Shown here: piece by piece, positions 12,425 to 23,799 of the stretch
Layout: each line of letters begins with the position of its first letter
Position numbering within the stretch: the stretch's first letter is position 1
Source: Corylus avellana
Taxonomy: Eukaryota > Streptophyta > Magnoliopsida > Fagales > Betulaceae
DNA length: 64,000 bases
Assembly (NCBI RefSeq): GCF_901000735.1
Contig: NC_081545.1
Span: 15,584,963-15,648,962 of the forward strand
Direction of reading: 5' to 3'
The notes under the pieces: model-generated
Told to the model about the DNA's origin: nothing
Database searches by the model: none
What the model saw: only the letters and a program-made list of their open reading frames with translations
Position numbers and translations under genes: made by a program

Positions 12425-12442
12425 TGGCGCCGTTGCCGGGGA
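12425..12442 (+). other. primer-binding site, tRNA-Asp type (element A)
   Basis: TGGCGCCGTTGCCGGGGA, complementary to the 3' end of plant tRNA-Asp (known for Athila/Tat-type elements). It lies 6 nt after the LTR end. Confidence 0.85.
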
Positions 12443-12848
12443 ATTGTTCAATTTTTGAAACCAATTTATTTCTAAATTAGTTTTATTCTTCTACTAGTTA
12501 TAATTAGGATTTTATTTTTCTGCAATTTGTTTTGTTTTATTCGTGTTACTAATAAAAATAAAAAAAATAAAAAAAAAAAGATTTTTCTTGTTGTTTTTTT
12601 GTTTTGTTTTGGCTTGTTTTACAGTTTTGCCGCAGCACCTTCCGCGCAGCCCTACAGCACAGGCAGCAACTGCAGCAGTTCTGTAGATTTTTGCCAAAAA
12701 TTTATTTTTGGTCATTTTTGTGAGTTTTTAAATTTTAGTTTTATTTTTTTAGTTAGTTAGTTGTTTTTTATTATTATTTAAAAATAAAAAATAAAAATGG
12801 GTACTGTTTTATGTGGGATATTTGCATGTTAAAAAGTGAGAGGGAAGT

Positions 12849-13935
12849 ATGAATTTTCATTTTAATGATTTTAATGCCTCTCCTAGTTATAGGACACCAG
12901 CTCCTACCAACTACCCTCAAAATTTTTACCCACATAAACCATGTTCATATTGTTTCAATCCTTATCATGAGGAAAACAATTGTCCAAATCTGCGAGCTGA
13001 GCTCGATGACTTATGGGACAAATTAGATCAAATCAGAGCAGCTAGATCTAACTTTTCATATGAACAAATGAACACCAGTTTCTCCAGCCCGGAGTTTGAT
13101 TCAAATTTTAATTGTTATAACTTGGACTGGAGCAACCAATCTAATTTCTCATGGTCAGCTCAAGCTATAGGAAATTATGCTCACCAATTTGATGAATTGC
13201 ACCATTCAGAATATCCGCAGTTCGATCATCAAGCTCAACCTCCTAGTTATCAGTCTACCACTCAAGAGCCACAGTCTGCACCACAGTCATTACTGGAAGA
13301 CATGATGAAAACATTAATAGAAAAAGTCGACCAGTCCAACTCCCAAGCTATACAAGAGCTAAAGAATTCCAACTCCCAAGCTATACAAGAGCTAAAAGGT
13401 CTAACCAATCAAGCTGTACAGGAGCTGAGGAATTCCAACATGGCTAATGGCAGAGACATACAAGAACTTAAGCAGGCCATGTCCAAGATAGAAGGACATA
13501 TTAGTCATCTAGTTAGACTTCAACAGAATAGAGGAAGATGAGCTTCAAAGTCAGCTGATGGCTGAAAGGTATTACATGATTGATGAGGATGATTCCGAAA
13601 ATTCTTATCATGAACATGCCCAAGCCACCATCACACTAGAGAGTGGGAAAATTGTGGATAACAAAGAGGAGGAAAAGAAAGAGGAGCAAGTTGAACTCCC
13701 TGAGCAAGTTGAGCACCATGAGAACAGTGAGCCACCAACAGATCCTGATCTACCCAATGACATGGAAGTGAGTACTGAAGCTCTTGCCTGCATCACTGTC
13801 CCTCTTAAGACATATCAAGAGCCCAAAGCTTCATCGCCTGAATGTCTCAAAGAGCCATCTTATGTCAAGATACTCAAAGATTTGTGCACACAAGCACACA
13901 AATCTAGGAACCACTTTCCTAAGAAGATCCTCTGA
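12849..13935 (+). pseudogene. gag-like protein of element A, frameshifted
   Basis: The open frame 12849-13541 begins MNFHFNDFNASPSYRTP and carries a zinc knuckle CSYCFNPYHEENNC (CX2CX4HX4C, residues about 35-48). A Gln-rich middle and a coiled-coil-like run of QELK/QAIQEL repeats follow. Against element B, two bases are missing near 13515, which ends the frame at 13541. The rest continues in another frame at 13558-13935 with an acidic Glu-rich stretch and YVKILKDLCTQAHKSR. A further change (TGTCGA to CTCTGA near 13931) adds a stop. The tail resembles the FLKDLITVKRKTNVPKKAF part of element C just before its protease, so A kept gag plus that linker and lost pol. Confidence 0.82.
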
Positions 13936-15492
13936 AGCAAGCTAGTCTACAAAAGATGGCGAAATCTCCTTCCAGAGGGGTATGAAGTTTTGAAGAAGAA
14001 GGGGTGGAAGGGATTGGTTGGACATCCGCATGATCGAGGAAAGCACTGTAAAGTTTTCTACTCCAGTTTATTTTCTGCACTTCACTCCACAAATTCTTTC
14101 TTTCCTTTTTCATTATATTGCATTTCTTTTTATTTGTTTTTGTTTCTAACAGCAATTAATCTTTTGATGTTTTGTTTCTATGAAAACAAAATATATATAT
14201 ATATATTGCTGTTAGTTTTTGTTGACAGGTGTTTTGGTGTTTAAGTTTGGGGGATGCCTTGGCCTTGTTCACACTCAGATTTCCTTACTTCCGGTAATGT
14301 ATTTCTATACTATACATTGAGGGCAATGTGTAATTCAAGTTTGGGGGTATGGAAAAACACTTTTGTCTATTTATTTTTGTTCTTATTTGTTTATTTGTCT
14401 TTTTGTGTTAAAAAATTTCAAAAAAAAAAAAATTAATTATGCTATGTTTTTGTCAAGTTTGAGTTAAACTGTGACTGTGGTTTGCATTTCATTAGCTTGC
14501 TTAAAGGGTTGAACAACATCATTATGTCATTTGAAGCCTGAGTCCCTTGACTTATTTTTGGGTAAAAGAGATTTCACTTGTTTTGAGATAAATTTTCATG
14601 AGCACATTAGCATGTTTTCTGTGAGGTATGATATTTGAGCTTAAGCTTGTTCTCTTTGAGATTTGTGGGATGTCCTATTGATGAATAACCATTGGCTTGC
14701 ATGATAAAATAAATAAATAAATAAATAAATAAAGAGAAGGAAAAATAAAAGAAAGATCATGTTGAGTTTTTCATTGAGTAATCAGACCTCTTACCTCATT
14801 AAGCATTGAGTGTTCGCGTCAAAAGGTGTGAAGTTCAGCGTTGATTTATGATATGGCTAGTCTGGCTTCGTAGCCTTTTTTACTTAAGTTAATAAGCCCT
14901 TAGGGATGTTCTACATCTAGTGCCCTAAAGCTACCTGGCTTGGGAGTCATTGGCCTAACACTTGTTACATGAGTCAATTAGAAAGCTTAAGGGAGTTAGA
15001 CATTGCAGAGCCTGTTTAAAAAAAATGCATATCTTGCCTTGGTTGTTTCATTTGTTAGAGATTCTTTCAAATTTTATGGAACTTATCTTGAGTTTAATCT
15101 GAAAGCTTCATGATTATGTGCTAATTACACTTTACACATTTCAGAACATATGAGGTCTCAATTGTCCATTTATGAGTAATTTGATTTTGGATTTCCTTTT
15201 GACTGTTATGATGGTGTTTGTCTTTTTAAGTTTGCTCATGAATAAGAACCATGGTTTATGTGAAACTTCTTTCTTGTTAACAACATAGTGCACAATGTTT
15301 GTGGGTATCATTCCTGTTAAGCCCTCACGAGACTTCACTCGTCCACTAGGGATGCCTAGGGGTTTAAAAGGCTTGTTGCATATGCTAAATGCAATCGTCT
15401 CTCCCACGAAAGAGGATTTATGTTTCTTGCTTTCATTTTATTTGTTGTTTTGTTTTGCTAAGGGGCTAGCAAAATGTAAGTTTGGGGGTGTT
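13936..15492 (+). other. element A non-coding 3' module
   Basis: Contains two internal copies of AAGTTTGGGGG (about 14245 and 14338), a hairpin ACATTG-AGGG-CAATGT at 14314-14329, an AAAT microsatellite near 14707-14733, and a block at about 15299-15408 that is conserved in elements B and C. The last copy, GTAAGTTTGGGGGTGTT, is the polypurine tract directly before the 3' LTR. Confidence 0.8.
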
Positions 15493-16830
15493 TGATAAGT
15501 GCCAAATATTGCATATTTGGACCCCTTTATTTACATTAGTTAATCTTTTAGCTGTGTCGTTATTTAATATTTTGTGTTAGTTTTGTGTTTTTAGTATTTT
15601 GTAGGTCATTGAAGAAAAACTGCAGTTTTAATGGGAAAAATGCAAAGTTTGGAAGAAAGAATACTTTGAGAAGACCTAGATTGTGTAGTTAAGTCTAACC
15701 AAATCCAAGAAAAGGGTAAATCAGCTTAAAGTTCAGATTGGATAAGATTTCGGATCGGATTCAAATTCATATTCTGCACACGTCTTAGTATTTTGACCAT
15801 AACTCTTCGCTCAAATATCGGATTGAAGTGATTCAAACGGAATTGGAAAGCTAGCTCAAAATACTACAATTTGTTGTGAAATAAGATTTTCTTAATTCGG
15901 ACGGTTTCTATGCCAAAATCGCCCCATAATTAAAGGACACAAATCTGGACGAATCCTATTCCGATTTCAGACTTCTATTTTGACTGGGAGATAGACCTTC
16001 GAATTATCTAGGTTTACTTGGGCTTCTAGGACTTCCCTAAGCTTATACATAGACTTCTTTACATTCAAGAAAAGAGACACAATCCCAAAGAGCAAAATTC
16101 TTTTGTTTAGTTTTTCTTTAGGTTTAGGTTTAGGTTTAGATTTTATTTTTATGTGGAGCTAAATTCCCAACTAAGGTTGGGGATGAAGCCTCACCGATGA
16201 AGAACATCAATACTTTTATGTAAGTTTTTATTATTCTGATTTTATTGGGTTTTATATTTCAATTGTTTTACTTCTAATCAATTGTGTGGAGTAATTCTTG
16301 GATATCTCTTGTGATTCAAGGATACATGTGATGATTTGAGATAATTTCATATGATTGATTGCTTGGCTTTTAACTCATAAAAATTGGATATCCCTTGTGA
16401 TTTGTTCTACGGATACATCTGGTGTTTCAATTGAATTTGGATTCCTTTTGTGATTTGGTCAATGAATGGATACATGGGATGTTTTGATTAATTCTTTGAA
16501 GCATAGTAAAACATATCTATGATTTAATTTGTGAGAACTTCGGATTAATATTGATGAACATAAAGTATGTTGTTATGATTTGGTGAGTGTGAATTCCCAA
16601 ACCTTAGTACCTTTATCCTTAGATTTACTTATTTTATTTAGTTTATGTTTATCCTTTAATTTTCAAAACTCAAAAATCAAAACCCTTTTGGAACTAGATT
16701 AGGATTTAATTAGTTTAGATATAAATTGCTCTTTCAAAAATACAATTCTCTGTGGGATCGACCTCGCACTTGCAATCCATTAAACTACAATTGATTCGTT
16801 TACTTGCGAGTTAAATAAATTTGTACAACA
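15493..16830 (+). repeat. element A 3' LTR
   Basis: Starts TGATAAGTGCC and ends TTGTACAACA. It is followed by AGTTTTTG, the same bases that separate LTR and primer site at the 5' end, which would not be expected after a simple insertion. Confidence 0.92.
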
Positions 16831-17140
16831 AGTTTTTGAATTAAAAATAAAAAATAAAAAACGTAATGGGAAACACCATGGGATGGGACATGAGACAAAC
16901 AAATGGGCTTTAAACTTGTAATTAGGGCCTAACTTTTCAATTTTAATTGTCTTATCTTGGGCTACCATTTTTTCTTTAAGCCCAAAGTAGTAGAATAAAA
17001 TTAATTACCATGTTTTTATCTTACCACTAACCCCATAATATAAGAAAACTTAAGAGTACTCTTTCCATAAAATCTTCAAGTGTGATATGTCATCAGTCAT
17101 CCCCTACAATACTGTGTCGGGTGGGACTTTAACACATGAT
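16831..17140. other. spacer, no gene seen
   Basis: AT-rich sequence between element A and the second LINE. No coding or structural signal found. Confidence 0.6.
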
Positions 17141-17150
17141 TTTAATGGAC
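17141..17150. repeat. LINE-2 target-site duplication, left copy
   Basis: TTTAATGGAC, matching 19811-19820, directly before the T-rich (poly-A on minus) end of the LINE. Confidence 0.8.
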
Positions 17151-19142
17151 TTTTTCTTTTTCTTTTTTTTGTAACAAACCACTTTATAGAAAAAAGCCAA
17201 CAGAACACAAACCCTCACAAAGAGGGACAAGAAGGGGGTGGATCTTTTCCACTACAGATGGGAATAGAGAGGGGAGGGGAGAATAAGGAGGGAATGCAGC
17301 CCGAGAAAACTCTTGCTGCGGCCCTATATGCCACATGATAGGCGCATAAGTTTGCACTTCTGTTAACTTTTCTGGCCTCCGAAATAGAGGAGGCTGGAAA
17401 AAGTGATAAAGTTTCAAAAATTACAAGTTCAATATGCAAATCCAAAACATTAGATGGATTCTGTAAAGATAAAATAACAATAGAGGAGTCCCCTTCTAGA
17501 ATGAACTTATCAAGGTGCAAGGAAGCTGGCAGGGAACCAGCCAATTAAGTGGGCTGCTTGAGCTTCTCCATACGAGGGACTACACGTAGGCCTAACTTGG
17601 GAGAGGATTTTGATGATCTGGCCTTTGGAGTCTCTGCAGACAGCTGCTTGAATAGAGAAGTTATCTCAAATGGCTGTATCAAAATTTACCTTGAAGTAAT
17701 CTATAGGAGAAGGAGACCATAGCTCTCTGATTGGATGTGACTTTGAAGTCCAGGCTGCAAAGTGTTCTAAGGAGACACGGTTGATGTTTGCAGCCAGCTT
17801 GGAGGCTTCAGGGAAAGCACCATTATGAACAGCTTGGATTCTGGAAAACCAAAGCAGATCACAAAAAACAGAAGCATAAATCTGGAACAAATGTGAGTCT
17901 GCAAGAGGAATGCCAAAAGAAGAATGAGGAGTTAAAATACCTTTGATCCATTCAAAGAGGCTGAGAGAGGACTATTTCAACGAGTCCAGAGGCCAAGGAG
18001 AGGATCTCCAAGATATTCTAGCAAAAAAACAACTGAAGAAAGGGTGAGAAAGGGAGTCCTCTTCCACATTGCATAAGGGGCAAACTAAGTTAGCTGGGGG
18101 AATGGGGAAAACAGAGTTTAACCTAATCTTGGAGGGGACAATATCCCAAGCAATTTTCCAAAGGAAAAGTTTCAATCTGTCATTAAGATTGAGTTTCCAA
18201 AGAAGCTTCCATTGAGCTGGAGAAAGAGGGGAGTTAACAATAGAAATTCTCTGGCAACTAATGAGTTTATAAGCAGATTTAGTAGAGAAAGAGCCATTAG
18301 CAGAGGGGGTCCAGAGAAGCTTATCCGAAGTGGGAGAGGAAAAGCTGATTTTTACAATTTCCTTAATGCTAACAGAATCAAAGAGAGTGTGAAGAAAAGG
18401 ATAATTCCAAGAAAAAGCAGTGGAAGTGGGATCATGACAGAAAAGATCAGATACTAGAAGATTGGGAAGGGGCCTAAGCAAATGAGGAGAGGGGGAAGGA
18501 ATGAAAGAAGGAATGGTAGGTATCCAAGAGGAGCTCCAAATAGGGAGAGAAGAGAGCTATGGATTCTGTTACAGGCACCTTTGGAGATAAAAGAACGAGT
18601 TTTCAGGATGCCTTTCCACAACCAAGATAAGGAACAAATGGATGAGGGGGAGAGAAAAGAGCTAGAGTGGAGATACTTACCTCGCAAGTGAGAAACCTAT
18701 AAAGAATCTGCATTAGAGTGAAGTTTCCAGCCTAACTTGGAGATGAGAGCCAAGTTAACTTCTCTAATTTTCCTGATGCCTAAACCACCTAAATCCTTTG
18801 GGAGACAAATAGAGTCCCAACCCTTCAAAGTCAGGTATTTAGATTTTTTTTGTTGGGAAACCCCACCAAATTTTTTTGAAAATCCTATCAAGATCAGAGC
18901 AAAAGCTATTGGGAAGCAAGAAAGTGCTCATGGCATATGAGGGAAGAGCAGCATCAACTGACTTAATGAGAACTAATCTGCCAGCTTGAGATAAAGTTTT
19001 GGCTCTCTAACCTTCAACTCTTCCAAGAACCTTGCCAATAAAACCTTGAAAGGCTCTTTTCTTTGAGTTCCCCATCAAAATAGGTAAACCAAGATAAAGA
19101 GAGTTGGAAGGGTTAGAGAGTTAAGGAATAATATTAGAGATA

Positions 19143-19432
19143 CACTACAAAAAAAAGGGGAGTTTCTGACGTGGTAAACAGTGTCTTTTTTTTGCCACGT
19201 CAGTAATTACTGACGTGCTAATTAAACACGTCAGCAAAATTATTTTCTGACGTGTCAAAGTTAACACGTCAGTATTTACTGACGTGTTAATTCTTGACGC
19301 GTCAGTAAAAAATTAACCAAATTTAATTTTGACGCAAATTTTTTAATTAGAAATAAAAATTATTAATTTCTGACGTGCCAACATTCGGCACGTCAGAAAT
19401 TTCTGACGTGTCAAAATGACACGTCAGCAATT
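19143..19432 (+). mobile_element. CACTA (En/Spm-like) element, one end seen
   Basis: Begins CACTACAAAAAAAAGGGG, the terminal sequence of plant CACTA transposons, after a possible 3-bp target ATA. Inside are more than ten copies of TGACGTG/CACGTCA, many in inverted pairs, which is the subterminal repeat style to which the transposase binds. The other end lies in or at the 20-N gap, since LINE sequence resumes at 19453. No coding capacity is visible, so it is probably a short non-autonomous copy. Confidence 0.75.
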
Positions 19433-19452
19433 NNNNNNNNNNNNNNNNNNNN
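19433..19452. other. assembly gap, 20 N
   Basis: Run of N inside the CACTA palindromic region; it hides the right end of that element. Confidence 0.99.
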
Positions 19453-19810
19453 GAAGTGCAGGGATTGGTGTTCTTACTGAAACGAGTGGAGGATTTTGCA
19501 GCATTGATGGACTGACCAAACCATCTACAATACTTACCCAGACAAAGATTTGATGCAATTTGCTTCAAACACAGTAGCTTTCCCAAAAATGAGTAAGTCA
19601 TCAGCAAATAAAAGATGATGAATAGCAGTCCAGTTCCTTGCAATTCGAAGGCCTTTAAGAAAACCATTATTTTCCTCTTTGAACATAAATCTGGAGAAGA
19701 CTTCAGAACCCAGAATAAAGAGAAAAGGAGAAAGGGAGTCTCCTTGTCTCAACCCTCTCTCAGGGGAGAATAAACCAAAAGGACTACCATTCAGCAAAAT
19801 GTAGACGCTA

Positions 19811-19820
19811 TTTAATGGAC
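19811..19820. repeat. LINE-2 target-site duplication, right copy
   Basis: TTTAATGGAC as at 17141-17150. A 14-bp string AAATGTAGACGCTA lies on both sides of it (19797-19810 and 19833-19846). Confidence 0.75.
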
Positions 19821-19901
19821 GTTGAATAATACAAATGTAGACGCTAGCTAGCCGGTTCATTTTGTATTTAATTATAATCAGTGATATACAAGATATATTA
19901 T

Positions 19902-20347
19902 AGGGAAAATTACACTTTACCCCCCAAAAGTTTGAGACGATTTTTAATTCGACCACCAATGTTTCAATTTTTGCAATGCACCCCCCCCCCCAACTTGCAA
20001 AATTTTTTTCAATTCGACCAATTTTATCCAAAAATTTCCATATTGCTCCTAATTTTTTTACTTTTTTACTTTTTATAAAAAAAAAAAATAGAAAATTTGG
20101 GGGTTGCAAAATGGCCAGATGGCTAAAGGGGTGGTTACGGCAACCCCGAATTTTTTTTTTTTTTTTAAGTTTTTTTATAAAAAATAAATAATAAATAAAT
20201 TATGGGCAATATGAGAATTTTGGGAAAAAATTGGTCGAATTGAAAAAAAAATTACAAGTTTGGAGGGGTGCATTGCAAAAATTGAAACATTAGTGGTCGA
20301 ATTGAAAATCGTCCCAAACTTTAGGGAGGTAAAGTGTACTTTTCCCT
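19902..20347. mobile_element. long-TIR MITE (AGGGAAAA ... TTTTCCCT)
   Basis: The arms of about 150 bp are near-perfect inverted repeats. The left arm starts AGGGAAAATTACACTTTACC and the right arm ends GGTAAAGTGTACTTTTCCCT. Both contain the sense/antisense pair TTCAATTCGACCAATTTT. The flanks are TA on both sides. No coding sequence. Confidence 0.88.
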
Positions 20348-20834
20348 ATACTAAATATATGTAGATGTTTGTAAGCTGTCTTTGATTTGATTTGATTTTT
20401 TTTTTTTTTCTCTGTTGACGTGGTATTTTTTGAATCATTGGTTTCACTTAAATCATGGAGTTATCTGTGAATTAATTTCCGCCAAACACTAAAAATCATT
20501 ATCTGTTTGAAACCTACATGCTTCCGGCCAATGATTTGAGCTAGAAGACACGTTTTGGCCAAGTCAGATTCAGGATTTTATCTTTTCTATTTTGTCCTTC
20601 TTGAAGAATTATTCCATCAATTATATACATTGGTGTCCCAAAGAATAAACCTCCAAGAAGCGGGCCACTTCTGTTGTATTGTTACAAACATTATTTCTTT
20701 TTAGAGGTCTTTAAAACATGTTACTCGTTGATAATATGTTTAAGAGTTTTTATCAAGCATAAAAAAATATATATTAACAAGTTTTATGATTCTACCATCG
20801 GTCGTTACCGTTAATTTGGTCATAAACTACATTA
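20348..20834. other. spacer, no gene seen
   Basis: AT-rich non-coding sequence with a T run near 20398-20410, ending at a large N gap. Confidence 0.6.
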
Positions 20835-21184
20835 NNNNNNNNNNNNNNNNNNNNNNNNNNNNNNNNNNNNNNNNNNNNNNNNNNNNNNNNNNNNNNNNNN
20901 NNNNNNNNNNNNNNNNNNNNNNNNNNNNNNNNNNNNNNNNNNNNNNNNNNNNNNNNNNNNNNNNNNNNNNNNNNNNNNNNNNNNNNNNNNNNNNNNNNNN
21001 NNNNNNNNNNNNNNNNNNNNNNNNNNNNNNNNNNNNNNNNNNNNNNNNNNNNNNNNNNNNNNNNNNNNNNNNNNNNNNNNNNNNNNNNNNNNNNNNNNNN
21101 NNNNNNNNNNNNNNNNNNNNNNNNNNNNNNNNNNNNNNNNNNNNNNNNNNNNNNNNNNNNNNNNNNNNNNNNNNNNNNNNNNNN
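20835..21184. other. assembly gap, 350 N
   Basis: Run of N; any open frame drawn across it is an artefact. Confidence 0.99.
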
Positions 21185-22184
21185 CAAAAGAAATTCGCTT
21201 TTATTTTTGAAAGTAAGTATTTAATGACAGTAGATATTTCGGTCTAATTCTGAGATGTTGCATGTTAAGAGATTCGAACACATCGAGTTATATACTCCGG
21301 AAGTCACAAATCAACCTTTAAGAATAAAGCTCTTGCGTGATTATATATCATTCAAAGATCTTTCATCACTCTAATTTTATTATATTGCATTATATTTATT
21401 TTATTATTATTATTCGGATTTATATGGTTTAGCATCAACAAGAATATTTTGCATCATCAAANNNNNNNNNNNNNNNNNNNNNNNNNNNNNNNNNNNCATT
21501 TTCAATAAGCCTTATTGGCTGACCAAACCAAGTCAAACAAAAAGAAGCCGAACTCGCTAACCCAAAACAATCAAACCACAAACGTTAATGAGAGGTCGTT
21601 GTGTCAAGGGACAAAACTATTTATGAACTTAACTTTAAAAGAGGGAAAAAGATCCTCTCTATTTCAAATCTCCTCCATTTTCTCCATTACCCTTCAAAAT
21701 GCACTTAATGGAAAAAATGAAGGGGATTTGAAATGAAGAGAATCATTTTCTCTAAAAGAGCCGGACTACCTTAGAATTTTCTTTTGAAAGGGGCCATCAT
21801 ATATAATAAGGTTAAAAAAAGGACCCCATACAGGCTAAAAAACAATTTGATTAATTTTATTTTGCGATCTTGGTATTGATTAATTTGGTTAATTTGTGTA
21901 AATATGATTAATTCAGATTAATATCATGTGTAACTAGTTTTAAGAAGTGGGCTCGCCATTCGTTTACTCTGATTATAATTAGAATACTAGTCTCATTTTG
22001 CATAGTGAAAATGATTAATTTTCTTAAGTGGTGAAAAGGATGATGGCTCGAGCCAAAACATTTACTATATATGATAGTGATAACATTATCCAAGTGCTTG
22101 GTAAATGGCTCTACTTCACGTACGTTAGTGGGGGGGCTTAAAGAGCCCTTTAGTGTTGATAATGAAACCCACAAACATGAACCA
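21185..22184. other. spacer with 35-N gap, no gene seen
   Basis: AT-rich sequence, with N at 21462-21496. Nothing with coding or family features was found. Confidence 0.6.
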
Positions 22185-22360
22185 CCCATGGAGGTGGCTT
22201 AGCAGTAGGAAGCCGATCTTCTCTTCACCTTGTGAGTTCGAGGTTGAGAGATCGAGACTTGGCAAGCCCCACTACTGTATGGGTGGTCCCACGCCATGTG
22301 TTTCGGGGTTTAAGTGGGCTGTGGGCAATGACCAACACCTGTGAGCCCGGTACAAACTTT
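22185..22360 (+). mobile_element. candidate tRNA-derived SINE
   Basis: A box-A-like stretch (TGGCTTAGCAGTAGG, about 22195) is followed some 30-40 bp later by a box-B-like stretch (GAGTTCGAGGTTGAG, about 22235), as in tRNA-derived SINE heads. No A tail or target duplication is certain, so this is tentative. Confidence 0.35.
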
Positions 22361-22869
22361 AAGGATACATTTTTGTCTTTTAATGTTTTTTTTAGAGGAT
22401 AATTAAAAAAAAATTAAATGCAAAATCACTTTACGTGGCTGCCTTAAATTACAAATTGTTTTTTGCAATACAAAAAATAATTAAGAGGTCCTCAAGTAGG
22501 TCAATTTTTTTTTTTTTAACTCCATTTTAGCAGACTTAATTATTTGTACAAACAACTACAAGAAGATGGCTTTCTGTTCTAATATGGCCTTTTTCTAATA
22601 TTGCACACTTGTTATTTATTTGTACAAACAACTCCATTTTGGCACATTTTTTATGTTTCTAATCTAAACCCTTTTTATCTTCTTTTCTAATATTGTAGAC
22701 TATTACTCAAGCATGGGCTACATCACATGAACATTTGACAAGAACCCTTCTCAGTTGATTAATGCCTGCACCCAGAGAAAATGAGTTGGATTATTTTGGT
22801 TGTTTATATTTTTTCGTTTGCTGCTTAGAAATTCACTTCTTTTTCTCTGTTTAGCTAATGGAGATAGCA

Positions 22870-23738
22870 TCACTTGTTGGCCACTAACTTTTTCGAGTTA
22901 GAAGCTTGCTGTTTCTTCTTCAGAAAACGGCAATCCTTTTTGAAGTGGCCTAGTTTGCCGCAATGATAGCAAGCGAATTTCGCTTTCTTATCATGGTTCT
23001 GGTTCTGGTTCTGGTTTTGAAAGTCCGTCTTCTTCTTCTTCTTAAAGGGATTTTTCTTCTGAAAGGGTTTCTTTGAAGGAGAACCTTCCTCCACCATATG
23101 CACTTTCGAAGAACAGAAATCCTTGTTCTTCATTGTCTTTTTTCTTCAATTCTTCCTCAATCTGAAAGTGGTAGCTAAACTAATCAATAGTTATTTCCTT
23201 ATTTTTTGTGTTTCTGAATTTTCTTTTGATCTTTTCAAGAAGAAGGAAGTTTGTCAATAATGGATGAGACAACAATTTCCTCATTCATCTTCATGTTATG
23301 CTAACTAAATGGACTCAAAATATGCAAAATTTCGTTAAACTGTTCAACAATAGGCCTAAAATCAATCATTCTATAATTCATAAATTTAGAGGCCAAGAAC
23401 TTCTTACTTATAGCATCTTTTAAAAGATACTTAGCATCAAGTACTGCATCTAGACATCTTTGGCAGCCAATTTGCTTTGGTAGATGTCAAACAGAGAATC
23501 AACCATAGCATTGCAGATGTGTCCCTTGCAAATGTAATCATCCTGCTCCTCCTTGCCCGAGTCTCAGCAATCGTCTCATTTTCGTGTGCTACAAGCTTCG
23601 GAGTTGTTAGCAGTTCGCGCCCTTTAAACTAGCAAAGAGGAAATGCACCTTCTTTTGCTACCTTTTGAAGGAAGTTTCTTCAAAGTGGTCGAGTTTGGTG
23701 AAAGCAACAGTAAGTTCTTTTAGGGATTGTGGTGCCAT
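22870..23738 (-). pseudogene. Ty1/copia gag, broken
   Basis: The minus-strand start (ATG at 23738) reads MAPQSLKELTVAFTKLDHFE then ETSFKR, followed by TAG where copia gags have the Trp of the KRWQKK motif. The middle (UBN2 region) is split by stops. The end (23133-22870) is open, basic, and holds a clean zinc knuckle CYHCGKLGHFKKDC (CX2CX4HX4C), then a stop. No protease, integrase or RT follows on the left, so only gag remains. Confidence 0.85.
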
Positions 23739-23799
23739 TGAAGCAGTAATAATTTCTTAAGATTGTAAAAGAAATAGGGGAAATACAGAAAACGAAATT

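Larger units (their letters stand above)
11080..16830 (+). mobile_element. non-autonomous Ty3/gypsy-type LTR element A
   Basis: A 5.75-kb element with LTRs 11080-12418 and 15493-16830, a tRNA-Asp-type primer site, one gag-like gene and a long non-coding 3' part. The two LTRs differ at roughly two dozen positions (about 2 percent by eye). Protease, RT and integrase are absent. Element B at 56299 is the same family. No target duplication is seen: the left flank is GGCAAT, and the right flank repeats the LTR-PBS spacer AGTTTTTG. Confidence 0.92.
17215..19800 (-). pseudogene. LINE-2 ORF2 remnant (RT, zf-RVT, RNase H)
   Basis: In minus order: RT palm at about 19800-19460 with the FADD box, RT core and thumb at 19140-18697 (LPKDLGGLGIRKIREVNLAL), zf-RVT at 18481-17972 (LLWTPSANGSFSTKSAYKLI, then WKLNLNDRLKLFLWKIAWD), RNase H start at 17890-17666 (PIDYFKVNFDTAI) and RNase H end at 17544-17215 (FILEGDSSIVI). 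Stops and frameshifts separate the blocks. It is a different L1 subfamily from the first LINE. Confidence 0.85.
17151..19810 (-). mobile_element. 5'-truncated L1-type LINE
   Basis: A minus-strand LINE fragment. Its A-rich tail appears on the plus strand as the T run at 17151-17170. It keeps the RT (GLRQGDSLSPFLFILGSEVF, then LLFADDLLIFGKAT), RT thumb (RLVLIKSVDAALPSYAMS near 18980-18920), zf-RVT and RNase H, and lacks ORF1, the endonuclease and the RT N-terminus. It is interrupted by a CACTA element and a 20-N gap at 19143-19452. TSDs of 10 bp flank it. Confidence 0.88.

Noticed and set aside
13608..13796. Ser-rich frame antisense to the gag of element A
   Set aside because: Shadow of the acidic Glu-rich gag stretch read backwards.
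15141..15407. Antisense 88-codon frame, also at 60366-60632 and (shorter) 50175-50360
   Set aside because: It begins with GTG, not ATG, and about half of the A-versus-C differences change the amino acid. The DNA conservation is reported as a block instead of a protein gene.
20786..21247. Long open frames across the 350-N gap
   Set aside because: Consist almost wholly of N codons.
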